Assembly: GCA_963575745.1 (NCBI GenBank)
Contig: CAUYUJ010020171.1
Coordinates: 598,005-662,004, forward strand
Origin: Prorocentrum cordatum
Taxonomy: Eukaryota > Sar > Dinophyceae > Prorocentrales > Prorocentraceae
DNA: 64,000 nt
Direction: 5' to 3'
The notes below the pieces were generated by a model. That model worked only from the letters and a program-made list of their open reading frames with translations. It was not told the DNA's origin and ran no database searches. Shown here piece by piece: positions 1 to 9,737 of this stretch. Numbering within the stretch: the stretch's first letter is position 1; each line of letters starts with the position of its first letter. The position numbers were made by a program, and so were the translations under genes.

Positions 1-589
1 CGGCCCGAAGGGGAGCAGGCTGCCCCGAGGGCGTCGAAGCAGCAAGCGCCGTCCGTCGCCCTGGCGACTCGACCTTTTCCGAGCCGGGCGCTTTCTCGCA
101 CGGTTTCGGGCCCCGAGGCCCCCTCACAGATGGATCCGGCTCGAACGTTGTGGCGCAGGAAGATGGGGTCTGGGGCTCTGGGCGCGATGTTCCACGGCGT
201 CGTATGTTGCTTGAGACGTCGGATCTCCGGGAGGAGGAGGAGGAGAAGGAGGGGGAGGAGGAGGAGGAGGAGGAGGAGGAGGAGGAGGAGGAGGAGGAGG
301 AGGAGGAGGAGGAGGAGGGAGGGGAGGGAGGAGGAGGGAGGAGGGGGAGGAGGGGAGGGGAGGGGAGGAGAGGGGGAGGATGAGGAGGAGGAGGAGGAGG
401 AGGAGGAGGAGGAGGAGGCCAGTTTTTGGAGGTGCCGGCCCAGATCCTATAGGCTCGAGGCCTCCGCCCGTGCCTCCTCTCCCTTCGGTGGAGGCCTGCA
501 CTCCCTCGAGTCCGCGGCCCTCCCGCATGGGTTCCAAGTATAGGGAGTCGGTGGATCCATCGCCGATGCGCACGCGATGCGGATCGATA

Positions 590-625
<36 letters not shown>

Positions 626-844
626 CGCGGGTTCAGGGTCCTCGCCCCCCCCCCCCACCCCCACCCTGATGGGATTGGTCCAGGGTCCTCGGCCCCCCCC
701 AGATGGATGGGGGGAGGAGGAGGAGGAGGAGGAGGAGGAGGAGGAGGAGGAGGAGGAGGTGGATGAGAAGGAGGAGGAGGAGGAGGAGGAGGAGGAGAAG
801 GAGGAGGAAGAGGAGGAGGAGGAGGAGGAGGACGACGACGGCAA

Positions 845-914
<70 letters not shown>

Positions 915-1440
915 ACCGACAACGACGACGACAACGACGACGACGACGACGACGTCGACGGCACCACCAGCGGCGGCGGCGACGACGTCGAGCACCGGAG
1001 CTGTCAACATGACGCCAATCCCAGCCACACGCCGCACCCACACCGCACCCACAGAGGGGGAGGGAGGGGGGGAGGAGGACCATGGCGTCACCCCGCACAC
1101 ACCCACAGCAACACACCACACCCACACCACATCCACAGGGGGGGGGGGGAGCCACCACGCCACGCCCACGCCCACGCCCACAGGGGGGGGGGGCATCGCG
1201 CGGGGGGGGGGGGGGGGGGGGCGATGGCATTAGCATTTGGGGGGGGGGCCTAAACCCTCGACCATATATAGCCCGATCTGCTTCATGCCGACGGCGCAGA
1301 TGTATCGCCGACGGCGCCGACGCATCGCCGATGTGTCGGCGATGCGTTGGCGCTGCGGCGCTGCGGGATTTTGCTAGTCGCACGCGCAGCTCATTTGTAG
1401 GTGTTGACGTAGTCCCCCTTTATGCGGATGACCTGACCTG
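1..1440. repeat. Low-complexity block: GGA tracts, AT run, GAC run, G runs
   Basis: A GGA/GAG purine tract covers about 223-418. An (AT)n run lies at about 590-622, a second GGA tract at 709-832, a (GAC)n tract at 833-957, and G-runs separated by CAC-rich stretches at 1131-1245. The long Arg/Glu/Pro/Val reading frames here are by-products of triplet repeats on both strands. The end (about 1300-1370) carries short GCATCGCCGACG-type repeats that recur at 6090-6260. I see no gene. Confidence 0.9.
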
Positions 1441-1596
1441 ACTCGGACCTCATTCTTCCACACTGGGCGCCTTCGCACTCCCGGGGGCCTTCACGCGTCC
1501 AGCCGTCTCGGGGAGTGCCGCGGGAAGGCGTGGTCCAGGTTTTCCGCTGTGATGTCTCGTGGTGTATTTTTGTTTGTCCGTGGCCTCGGAGCTCAG

Positions 1597-2430
1597 GCTT
1601 CGCGTGGCCGTGATGGGCGATATGGGCGCGAGCTCAGACGGTCCGCACCTCGGATGCTTCGCCTCCCGCAAGTGCGCCGGGGCGGCCGCCGTGAAGGAGC
1701 TGCTGAGGGCGTCGTCCGGGGTGCTCGACGCCGTGTTCAACATCGGCGACATCTCGTACGCGGCTGGCGCCGACGCCGTGTGGGAGGACTACGCGCGGGA
1801 GAATGAGCACGTGTCGAGCCAGGTCCCGTGGATGACGGCGGTCGGCAACCACGAGTGGGGGCCAGACTCCAATTGCGAGTGCGGGACGCCCTACGCATTC
1901 AGATACCCCATGCCGACGAACGACGGCGCAGGCGTGGATTTCGACGCGCATCGCAAGCCGATTTGCCACACGTCGGTGCACCAGAAGGGCAAGAAGATGT
2001 GCTCGTACGCCAACGACGACCGCGCCCTGGCTTGGCACGACATGGCCTATTCGGTCGACATGGGAAACGCGCGCATCGTGGTGGTGAGCACCCAGCACGG
2101 TATCACCAAGGGGACGGGCCAGTTCGAGTGGTTGAGGAGGAAGCTCACCACCGATCCCAAGCGGTGGCAGGTGATCATGGGCCACATTGACGCGTGCTCG
2201 CCCTGCGACCCGCTGCAGACGGCGGAGAACGACATGGCGGACTGCTACTGTTGGCCGAACGGAGGGCCCGTCGGCGAGTATGGCGCCAGCAGCATGAGCG
2301 TCGTGCAGCAGCTCGTCACACAGCACGGGCTGCCCGTCGACCTCGTCCTGGCCGGGCACTCGCACGAGTATTCCTTTGCGCTGCCGCGCGAGTCCGCCCC
2401 CGCGCTCGAGCGTTCGCGGGAGGCGGGGCT
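1597..2430 (+). CDS. Purple acid phosphatase-like metallophosphoesterase, main catalytic exon (partial gene)
   Basis: This exon encodes a metallophosphoesterase of the purple acid phosphatase type, which hydrolyses phosphate monoesters at a two-metal centre. All five metal-ligand blocks appear in order: GDMG (Asp codon 1619), GDISY (1748), GNHE (Asn 1847), a VIMGH block (His 2183) and GHSHEY (His 2357 and 2363). An acceptor-like CTCAG ends at 1596 directly before the conserved LRVAVMGDMG strand, so I start there rather than at an upstream ATG. The N-terminal region, including any signal peptide, is not visible, so upstream exons are missing. The 3' boundary is uncertain: coding sense is lost shortly after 2380, and a MITE begins at 2437. 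The exons at 3405-3610 and 4502-4763 continue the same fold. Family is confident; exon ends are approximate. Confidence 0.85.
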
Positions 2431-2436
2431 GGGGAA

Positions 2437-2671
2437 TCAAGCAGTGGCGAAGCGTCTTGGCTCGCCTATAGCCCTATCACGCAATTTCCTTAGAACCTTT
2501 GGTGGTTTTCACGACATGTTCTTAGAACATGTCTGTTTTAGATTGTCTTGTTTCATCACATCGGGTTTATGTTCTAAGAGCATTGTTTTTGTTATTAGAA
2601 CATTTGTGGGTTCTTAGAACATTTCGTGGTATATGACTATAAGAATGCTGGGACGGTCGGTCCCTGCTCAA
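2437..2671 (+). mobile_element. MITE family 1, copy A (with 10-bp target duplication)
   Basis: A 235-bp near-palindromic element. It starts TCAAGCAGTGGCGAAGCG and ends CCGGGACGGTCGGTCC... CTGCTCAA style, with imperfect 35-bp terminal inverted repeats. The AT-richer core repeats ATGTTCTTAGAACAT-like palindromes. It is flanked by the direct repeat GGCTGGGGAA at 2427-2436 and 2672-2681. It lies immediately after the phosphatase exon, so it is probably intronic. Related copies are at 8140-8350, 9738-9970, 20707-20945 and 62835-63068. Confidence 0.85.
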
Positions 2672-2681
2672 GGCTGGGGAA

Positions 2682-2874
2682 GGAGGCGCCCGAGGGAGCA
2701 GTTCCCACGGCACCTGCGGCCCTCCATGCTGCTGCGCGACGGCCCATCGGGAGTTGTACGCTGGGCCCCGTGGGGCCGCAGGTGGCGTGGAGTCGTTCGT
2801 GTTCTGGTCCACTGGAGCGCGTTGCCCGATCGTTTGATCCTGGCAGCATCGCGGAAACACCGCTTGCACCAATA
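2682..2874. other. Unassigned intron spacer
   Basis: GC-rich sequence between two MITEs, inside the inferred phosphatase intron. I recognise no motif or repeat. Confidence 0.5.
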
Positions 2875-2882
2875 GGCCAAGG

Positions 2883-3043
2883 TTAAGTCGGGCACGTCCC
2901 TCTACAGGAGGAATATTCACAAACAGTCAACGCATCGTATGGGGAATCTGTTTTAAACTCGTATGTAGACCATTTGAAGTATTTCTGGGATATTTTTAAT
3001 TTTTCGTCTAACATCCGCCTGTAGGGGGACACGCCCGACCTGA
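2883..3043. mobile_element. MITE family 2, copy 1 (8-bp target duplication)
   Basis: The ends are TTAAGTCGGGCACGTCCC and the inverted complement of GGGACACGCCCGACCTGA, giving terminal inverted repeats of about 28 bp around an AT-rich core. Flanks are GGCCAAGG (2875-2882) and GGCTAAGG (3044-3051), an 8-bp target duplication with one mismatch. The size and 8-bp duplication are compatible with a non-autonomous hAT-type element; that class assignment is inferred. Confidence 0.9.
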
Positions 3044-3190
3044 GGCTAAGGTTCATCTTCTCAGTCTTTGGCCGAGCTCCTCGAGCTTTCGAGCCCGCGG
3101 TCCGCTCGTGCGCGCCCCGTGGCCGCCTGACGCGCGCTGGCCAGGTGCTCCTGGTCGTCAGCTGTGTGTCGCTGGCCTATTTTGGTTCCC

Positions 3191-3256
3191 ATCAACATAT
3201 CAACAACATCATCACATCATCAACAACATCATCAACACCAACATCATCATCGTCAC

Positions 3257-3291
<35 letters not shown>

Positions 3292-3312
3292 GCATCATCA
3301 TCATCGCCTTTT
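3191..3312. repeat. (CAT/ATC)n microsatellite
   Basis: Nearly perfect CAT/CAAC triplet array inside the inferred phosphatase intron. It accounts for the His- and Met/Asp-rich reading frames here. Confidence 0.95.
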
Positions 3313-3404
3313 TGATTTCCAGGCAAGCGCGCAGGGATCTGGTCCAAACAGTGATCGCAAGTGGGGCTCTTGGCGTCGGGGGGGGACAGCTGATGCTGTG
3401 CAAG

Positions 3405-3610
3405 AAACGGAGTCATGAGTGACATCGAGGGCCCGACGCACACCATCCGCTGCAAAAGTGCGGTGGCGGACTTCGTCAGGAACTGCACCGGCATGCCAGA
3501 TTGCGATGCGGGGAAGCAGGCTCCGCTCGTGATCGTGGGCGGCGCTGGGCACTCTGGGGAGCAAATGTCTGCGACACATTGCCAATCCTTCTCCGACGGG
3601 TGTGACATTG
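3405..3610 (+). CDS. Purple acid phosphatase-like gene, middle exon
   Basis: The reading frame encodes NGVMSDIEGPTHTI followed by a cysteine-containing stretch and APLVIVGGAGHSGEQM. The last part resembles the strand-and-glycine segment (VGxAGHxG) that follows the GHxH motif in purple acid phosphatases. Possible acceptors are the AG at 3387-3388 or 3403-3404. A GTAATG donor starts at 3611, after which the sequence becomes GAT-repeat. The exon is assigned from its order and similarity to the family pattern, not from an alignment. Exon boundaries are approximate. Confidence 0.6.
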
Positions 3611-4501
3611 GTAATGGTATTAACGTTGACAATGACAAATGACGACGATGGTGGTGATGGTGATGATGATGCGGATGAGTGTGATGATATGAAGACAATG
3701 ACGATGGTACTGGCGATGGTAATGATGGTGAGAAAGGTGATGGCTGAGGCGATTATGAAGATGATGAGTGTGATGATGATGGTTCTGATTAGGATGACGG
3801 TGTGCGAAAGAAACGGCTGCGGCGGGGGCCTCTGGGAGGGGCCCCGTCAGGGCATTCTGGAAATGGAGACAAGCTGCGATAGTTCATATAGTGGACGAGG
3901 AAATGCAATCGAGATTTGGGGATCGGGCACCCCGAATGGGGTTCACCTGGATACAGACATCCTTCGAATGCCGAACCCCGGCAGGCGCTTCAGAAATTTG
4001 ATCTGCAGGGGTAGAGTTCACATGATGCTGCCTGATACAGTCGGCCCGGATTAGTAGGTGGACCCTGCCAGGTCAAGGGTACCCTTGTGTCCTGTGCCTC
4101 GCGACGCGTGTCTTCTTACATCTTACATTCCTATGACGATGTGGACCTCGGAAGGGTCCTGAGTCCTCTCGTTTGTCCTGTCCAACGAAGGCCGACTGTA
4201 TCATAGAGGCACCGGCGCCCTTCTCCCTTGTTTCCGCCTCGCTGGACCGAGGCCCTCGCTCCCACGGCCGGAAGTGCCCCGGCATCCTGGCCTGAGCGCA
4301 CCTCACGAGAGGGATCGGGGAATTCCGCTCTCGGCATCTGGGTGCCGGCGGAGCATTTCGTCACCGTGCCACGGGCCAGGAGGTTCGAGATAGGGGGGGC
4401 GGCGTACGCAACGAAGCATGGGCATGAGGAGGTGTTGGCCCAATGTTCACAGAAACCCTGACGGGCAGCACTTGGTATTCTGACACGTCTGCGTCGCGCA
4501 G
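3611..4501. other. Inferred phosphatase intron: GAT-rich stretch plus unassigned DNA
   Basis: The first 180 bases are a degenerate GAT/GAC array. The rest is unassigned. A piece at 4010-4040 (CAGGGGTAGAGTTCACA) resembles 6395-6415 and may be a dispersed repeat. I see no convincing coding sequence. Confidence 0.5.
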
Positions 4502-4763
4502 GCACGGTGGCAGATTTCTGTTCCATCAGGTACGGGCACGACGAGGGAGAACCGGGGGACGCCCGAAAAGAGCGTGGCAATCAGTGCAGCCGCGCGCCAT
4601 ACGGGTATGTGGAGCTGGGCTTTGGGGACGACGCTATCGAGGTCAACTTCCGCGGCGTGGCTGGGACTGGCAGTGATGACTACGACACGGCCAGCTGTCT
4701 GACCCTGCACGTGAAGGAGAAGCACGCCGAGGATCGAGTGCACGAGAGCACGGCGTTATATAT
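4502..4763 (+). CDS. Purple acid phosphatase-like gene, C-terminal exon
   Basis: The frame reads VADFCSIRYGHDEGEPGD, then APYGYVELGFGDDAIEVNFRG and a tail containing TLHVKEK. This matches the closing beta-strands of purple acid phosphatases (an aromatic-Gly-Tyr/Phe-x-Glu-Leu motif followed by an Asp-containing strand). An AG acceptor ends at 4501 (GTCGCGCAG); a second candidate AG lies at 4530-4531. The frame stays open for some distance beyond 4763, but the composition turns to Arg/Ser/Pro and I do not trust it. Two cysteines flank the conserved block. Confidence 0.6.
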
Positions 4764-4907
4764 TTCACGCTCTCGGAGGTCCGCGCGCAGTTCTTGGTTA
4801 GGCTCCGGCTTTCCCCCCTCCCCGCCCCTGGCGCGCTTCGCTGGGGAGCGAGGGGTGTGGAGAGGGGGTCAGCCCCGACCCAAGACATGCGCGTGGACTA
4901 CCGAAAG
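4764..4907. other. Unassigned, ends in left 24-bp duplication
   Basis: No clear coding sequence. Bases 4884-4907 (starting GACATGCGCGTGGACTACCG) are repeated exactly at 5363-5386 and form the left target duplication of the next element. Confidence 0.6.
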
Positions 4908-5362
4908 TCAGAGCCCCGAATCATCAGGGGTAACTCGGGTCAGGGCTAACTCGGGTTCCTTTTTCGGGAATCCAAACCCGAGTTGCCCCGGACCCGAGTT
5001 ACCCCGGATAACTCGGGCGTCCAGAGCCCCACATCATCAGGGGTAACTCGGGTCAGGGCTAACTCGGGTTCCTTTTTCGGGAATCCGAACCCAAGTTACC
5101 CCGGACCCGAGTTATCCCGGATAACTCGGGCGTCCAGAGCCCCACATCATCAGGGGTAACTCGGGTCAGGGCTAACTCGGGTTCCTTTTTCGGGAATCCG
5201 AACCCAAGTTACCCCGGACCCGAGTTATCTCGGATAACTCGGGCGTCCAGAGCCCCACATCATCAGGGGTAATTCGGGTCAGGGCTAACTCGGGTTCGTT
5301 TCTCGGGAATCCAAACCCGAGTTACCCTGGACCCGAGTTACCCCGGATAATTCGGGCGCCCA
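4908..5362. mobile_element. Four-unit palindromic element, copy 1, with 24-bp target duplication
   Basis: Four head-to-tail units of 113 bp (anchor TCATCAGGGGTAACTCGG at 4921, 5034, 5147 and 5260). Each unit contains an inverted repeat of AACTCGGGTC / GACCCGAGTT. The outer ends are also inverted: TCAGAGCCCCGAATC at the left against TGGGCGCCCGAATTATC read inward from the right. Exact 24-bp direct repeats at 4884-4907 and 5363-5386 bracket the whole array, so it behaves as one inserted unit. The same four-unit structure occurs at 23645-24102. No protein is encoded. Confidence 0.85.
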
Positions 5363-6089
5363 GACATGCGCGTGGACTACCGAAAGGTTCTGAATACGCC
5401 GTGTCCTGGTGTTCTCTCTCAGGAGAAGCCAGCCGGCTGGTGGCCGCGCTTTACGCAGTCCACTGGTGGCCGGAGGCTGGATGACGACTCCTGTCACCTG
5501 AATATGCACGCAGTCTTTGACACGGACAGGTGCACTCCAGCGTCCTTTTCCGTTCACAAGGGGGAGAAGCCGCCTGTGCGTTTGATCTGAGGGTGCAAAG
5601 GCCCCTCGGCGAGAAGATGTATGTCGAAGGCCTTACGGCCGGTGCCGCCGACTCTGAAGGGAGACGATGACGACGACGACGACGACGACAACGACGACAA
5701 AGGCCCCTCGGCGAGAAGATTTGGTTAGCCGATCCCCAGGCCCACCCCTCCGACATTCGTGTTCTGTGTCGGCGCGGACCCGCGGAGGTTAAAGCTCGCA
5801 TGCAGGCTCGTTGTGATTCTCGCGATGTCCGGAGGCTCGAGCAGGGTCCGAGAGCAGGATCGACCTTGTGACCTCGCTTGGGGCGCGCTCGGCCAGCGAA
5901 TCAGCCGCTGAGACAAGGGCCCTGCTGGAGGCCCACGAGTGGTGGCAAGACGTCAGAGTTCCCGTCCCTTCGCCTCCCCTCATACCTGGGGTGACGAGAA
6001 CCATTGATGCACATTGCCTCAGCGGCCTATCAAGATGGCAGAGAACGCGGCCTCAATTTCCAGGCTTTCCAAATGGGGCCAGAGTAGAT
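5363..6089. other. Unassigned, with a GAC microsatellite between 23-bp repeats
   Basis: An open stretch at 5408-5590 lies behind an acceptor-like CTCTCTCAG (5411-5419), but the predicted peptide is not recognised. A 23-bp direct repeat (CAAAGGCCCCTCGGCGAGAA...) at 5596-5618 and 5698-5720 brackets a 79-bp insert ending in (GAC)n. The rest shows nothing I recognise. Confidence 0.5.
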
Positions 6090-6300
6090 GGGGGTCGAAG
6101 GATCGGATCGCGTCGCATCGCCGAAGGCTCGGCGAGCAGCCCGATTTCCTCCGCGCCATCGGCGGCGAAGCATCGCCGACGTCGCCGATGCATCTGCGAT
6201 CCATTGGCGATGCGGCGCGATACTCCGACCCCATCTGCTCGGAAAGCCTCCGACATCTGCGACCACGTGTGAAACACACGCCTGCGGATCTAATCGACGC
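6090..6300. repeat. GCATCGCCGACG-type repeat
   Basis: Short degenerate CATCGCCGA/GCGATG repeats and their complements, similar to 1300-1370. No gene. Confidence 0.6.
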
Positions 6301-6663
6301 CAGTGCATTATCGCGCATCCACGCTGGGGTTCGCCTGGCTAGAAACATCCTTCAGAGCATAAACCCTGGCGGGTTCTGAAGAAACCTCACTTGCAGGGGT
6401 AGGGCCCACACACGGCTGCCTACAAACATCGTCCCAGACATTCGATGCCCTGACCTTTCCAATGCGGGGTTTTCTCAGAAGTCACGACCCTTTAATCCCA
6501 GGGCCGGCTTCTCATCCCGAGCCTTTTTGTGGACGGTCCCCAGGCCTTGCGAGGACCCAAGAGGCCGGAAAAGGCCAAATCTTCCCGCATCACGACGCGG
6601 GCATGTCTGGGGTTGATTCTGGACTCCTCGATTCTGGGAGGACTCTGCGTCGGCGGCGGGCGA

Positions 6664-6836
6664 GGGGGGGGAAGTGAGAAGGAGAAGGCCTCCTCAGGAG
6701 GCGGCGACACTTCACAGAGGCCCTCCGCTCTTCTGAGAGGCCTTCTGCGTCTACGAGGAAGGCTCAGGAGAAACTTTTCAGAAGGCCAAGGGACTTCCGA
6801 GCCTTTGAGAAGGCCCGCCCCTTGTCACTTCCCCCC
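6664..6836. mobile_element. Foldback element, GAAGGC family, copy 1
   Basis: The left end GGGGGGAAGTGAGAAGG pairs with the right end, whose complement is GGGGGGAAGTGACAAGG. The interior is rich in AGAAGGCC and GGCCTTCT. The related element at 41271-41416 and a looser relative at 21140-21294 support a dispersed foldback family. No target duplication is clear. Confidence 0.65.
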
Positions 6837-7035
6837 TCGGATGCAACTCCAGGGAGGTCAAATTCTGATTTTGCCCTGGTGCGAAATCCGGGCAAATCTG
6901 GCTTATTCCCGCTCGTTCCCGTTGAATCCTGATCGATCCGGCTGAATCCCGCTTGATCCGCGGCCTGCTCTGGCGTAACGGACCCTCAATGGGACTGAAT
7001 CCTCTTGAACCCGTCCGACGAAGACCCCCCAGTTG

Positions 7036-7215
7036 TTGCTCAGGAGGGGAAAAAGCACACAGTCACAATTAATCGTCGACCCCCAGGAATATATGGGACA
7101 ATACGGGAAGTGGGGGAGGGGGGAAGACGACAACCCCGAAAAGATGGGGAAATATATAGGGAACCCTGGGATTTGTGTGTCTCTATTCGTGTGCCCTTGG
7201 GTCCCTGCAGTTGCT
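7036..7215. repeat. Dispersed repeat R1 (GGAGGGGAAAAACACACAG), copy 1
   Basis: The block begins GGAGGGGAAAAAGCACACAG, then ATCGTCG, GGGAAGTGGGGG and a T-rich GTGTGTCTCTATTCGTGTG end. Similar blocks lie at 21608-21780 and 62172-62340. Size and spread suggest a small interspersed element, but no promoter boxes or tail are evident. Confidence 0.7.
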
Positions 7216-7327
7216 TCCTGCCCCCCCGGGCTCGCCGCCGAGGGAGGACCCCTCGCTTCCTTTCTCGCCCTCGCAGCCCTCTTAGCCCTCTCGGCTCGCT
7301 GCCGAGGGAGGATTTTCCTCGCTTCCC

Positions 7328-7532
7328 TCAAGTCGGGCGTGTCCCCCTACAGGGGAACTTTCGAGGAAAAACAAGCAATACCCCAAACATGCCCCCCAAA
7401 AGGCCAAACACTACTCAAAAAAGAGTCCCCGGACCATTTTTGGATTACTTTTTGGCAATTTTGGGGTGCTATTTCTTACGTTTTGTCCTGCTCGTCGAAC
7501 ATGTCCCCTCCAGGGGGACAGGCCCGACTTGA
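7328..7532. mobile_element. MITE family 2, copy 2
   Basis: Ends TCAAGTCGGGCGTGTCCCCC and, inverted, TCAAGTCGGGCCTGTCCCCC. Flanking octamers are CGCTTCCC (7320-7327) and CGCCTCCC (7533-7540). The interior is longer than in other copies and contains an A-rich stretch. Confidence 0.85.
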
Positions 7533-7930
7533 CGCCTCCCTCCCGGCCCTCGTGGGCACCGGCCGCCCGCGTCGGTCCGCGGCCGCCGCCCCCGAGGGGC
7601 CGCCGCCGCCGCCCCCCCGCGGGGCGCGCCCGCGGGAGCCCCCCGCAGGCGCCCCCGCGCCGCGGGCGCCCAGCCCGTGCCCGCCGGGCGCGCGCCGCCG
7701 GCCCTTGCCCGGGGCTGTTGCGCGCGCGCTCGCCGGGGGATCGAGATGTCCTCCTCCTCCCCCTGCTCCTCCTCCTCCTGCTCCTCCTGCTCCTGCTCCT
7801 CCTGCTCCTCCTCCTCCTCCTGCTCCTCCTCCTCCTGCTCCTCCTCCTCCTGCTCCTCCTCCTGCTCCTCCTCCTCCTCGTCCTCCTCCCTCTCCTCCTC
7901 CTCCGCCCTCTCTCTCACCTCCTCCGCGGC
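7533..7930. repeat. GC-rich block and (CTC)n array
   Basis: 7533-7745 is GC-rich with CCGCCG runs. 7746-7925 is a (CTC/CTG) triplet array. Long Leu-, Ser- and Glu-rich frames here are repeat by-products. Confidence 0.85.
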
Positions 7931-7971
7931 CGCTCTCTTCTGCTCCAGCGCGTCTGCGCAATGGGGGCGCA

Positions 7972-8139
7972 GATCGGGCGGGCCCGAGCCCAATCTACTT
8001 CTGATTCATGCTTCCACCTGCTTCTTCCGACCGGCGTGTGCCCGTCACTCCCGTTGTCCCCCTTTTGGGGGGCCTCCCGGGAGGCCCTCGTCGGCACCGC
8101 CGGATTCGCCTCGGAATGTTGGGCAGCACGCGCCCCGGT
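7972..8139. repeat. Segment duplicated at 9160-9737
   Basis: Starts GGGCGGGCCCGAGCCCAATC and includes CGTTGTCCCCCTTTTGGGGG and GCCGGATTCGCCTCGGAATG. The same pieces in the same order occur at 9160-9240 and 9632-9730, where about 390 extra bases separate them. Both are followed by a MITE family 1 copy, so the MITE may have been carried by the duplication. Confidence 0.75.
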
Positions 8140-8350
8140 ACCCTCGCTTATAGCCCCACCAAACAATGTTCTAAGAACCTTCTGTGGTTCCCACGACAGG
8201 TTCTTAGAGCATTTCTGGCGGGGTCTGTCTTGGTTCAACACATCGGGCTTCTGTTCTAAGAACATTGTTTTTGTTCTTAGAACATTCTTGGGTTTAACAG
8301 CATTTCGTGGTAGGACTATAGGAATGCCGGGACGGTCGGTCCCTGCTCAA
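8140..8350 (+). mobile_element. MITE family 1, copy B (left end eroded)
   Basis: The core, with ATGTTCTAAGAAC palindromes, and the right end CCGGGACGGTCGGTCCCTGC are intact. The left TIR is shortened relative to other copies. No target duplication seen. Confidence 0.8.
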
Positions 8351-8632
8351 GTTGCGCGTGCGCTCGGGGCGATCGAGACGGGTGCGGAGGGGAGGGGCGC
8401 AGACCTCAGAGGAGGAAGACCCAGAGATCCAACGTATTGAAAACATTAAGACGGAGGTTTTTCTTAATTTTCGGCCTCGAGGGGCCCTCGCCGGGCTGCT
8501 GCGCGTGCGATCGGGGCGAGCGAGACGGGTGTGGAGGGGAGGGGCGCAGACCTCAGAGGAGGAAGAGGTGCCCGCTGGTCGCTGAAAGTAGGTAATTCTG
8601 GTCTGGAGGCCCGAAATGGGTACGGAAAGAAT
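8351..8632. repeat. Tandem GTGCGCTCGGGGCGATCGAG repeats
   Basis: The block GGAGGGGAGGGGCGCAGACC with flanks occurs at 8352-8420 and 8508-8570, and partly at 9011-9060. No gene. Confidence 0.6.
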
Positions 8633-8783
8633 GGGTACAATGCCCAACAGCAGTCCCTGTTCATCTTGAACAGGACTCGCTGTCCGCGCCGCCGCGGCCT
8701 GTGTCCATTTGAGACAAAAGGCCGCCTGCCCAACAGCGGCCGCTGTTGGTTTGGGACAACATTCGTTGTTGGGCATCGTACCC
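8633..8783. mobile_element. MITE family 3 (GGGTACAATGCCCAAC), best copy
   Basis: Left end GGGTACAATGCCCAACAGC pairs with the right end, whose complement is GGGTACGATGCCCAACAAC. The interior has a CGCCGCCGCGG core. Diverged relatives lie at about 10222-10410, 11278-11440 and 11996-12125. Target duplications are not clear. Confidence 0.65.
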
Positions 8784-8856
8784 GGGCTGTTGCGCGTGCG
8801 CTCGGGGCGATCGAGATGGGTTCGGGGGCGGCAAAGAGGGGGGTGATGACTGGGGG

Positions 8857-8895
8857 GGGGGGATATCATGGCGGGGGCCATGATATCTCCCCAGA
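8857..8895. repeat. Perfect hairpin with GATATCATGGC arms
   Basis: GGGGATATCATGGC and its complement GCCATGATATCTCCCC flank a short G loop. It sits inside a weaker inverted repeat (about 8834-8998). Confidence 0.7.
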
Positions 8896-9282
8896 TTTCA
8901 GGGCGCGTCTTGTAATTTCGTTACGTCCCTGGCCCCCCCGCCGGGCCGCGCACATGCCGCCGGTCATGACTTGCACCCACCCCTCTTGGACACCCCCCTC
9001 TTGGCCGCTCCCGAGGAGGTGAGGGGTGCAGACCTCAGAGGAGGAAGAGGTACACGCTGGTCGTTGAAAGAAGGTAGTTCTGGGCTCCCAGAGCCCAATC
9101 TGCTTAAAGCGCTTTCCTATTTCAAGAATCGATATGGTTCGGCCGTTGCTTGCTATTCTTTAGGCGGGCCCGAGCCCAATCTACTTATCCGCCTTCCTAC
9201 TTCATGTTTCTACCTACTTCTTCCGACCGGCGTGTACCCGTTATCAATCGCTTCGCTCATTCCGCCGGCCCTGGAGCGCTAT

Positions 9283-9420
9283 TCGAGGCCTCTTGGGGCC
9301 GTCTTGGGGGCCTCTTGGAGGCTTTCTAGGAGCGTCTTGGGGCTCCTCGGCGGCGTCTTGGGCTCCCCTGGGGCCTCTTAGGGGGCGCTTGGGGGCCCCT
9401 TGGGGCGGGAGGGGGGGTAG
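9283..9420. repeat. GGCCTCTTGGGG degenerate repeat island
   Basis: Imperfect tandem repeat of about 11-15 bp around GGCCTCTTGGGGCCGTCTTG. The same motif forms islands at 19870-20350, 22290-22560, 25205-25640, 34500-34790, 60420-61100 and 61410-61930, and in inverse orientation at 12740-17560. Confidence 0.75.
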
Positions 9421-9737
9421 TCGATTGCAGCCACCCTCTCGGAGGCCACGATCCTCGTGAGGGGTGGCGAAACATAGCCTCCCCCCTGGGGATCGCCCGG
9501 GACCCGGCCGGGGATCAGCCAGGGTACTTTTCGCCCGGGGGCCCCCAGGGGCCGCCCCGCGCGCGAGAATTAGAAATATTGTGAAGTAGTTACCGGAGAC
9601 CTGAGCACGCCTCTGGCCCGTTGGGCCGGCGAATTCCCGTTGTCCCCCTTTTGGGGGGCCTCCTGGGAGGCCCTCGTCGGCACCGCCGGATTCGCCTCGG
9701 AATGCTGGGCAGCACGCGCCCCGGGCGGTACCAGTCG

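Noticed and set aside
124-1383. Long Arg/Pro/Asp/Glu-rich reading frames on both strands
   Set aside because: They are translations of GGA, GAC and G-run microsatellites, with no conserved domain.
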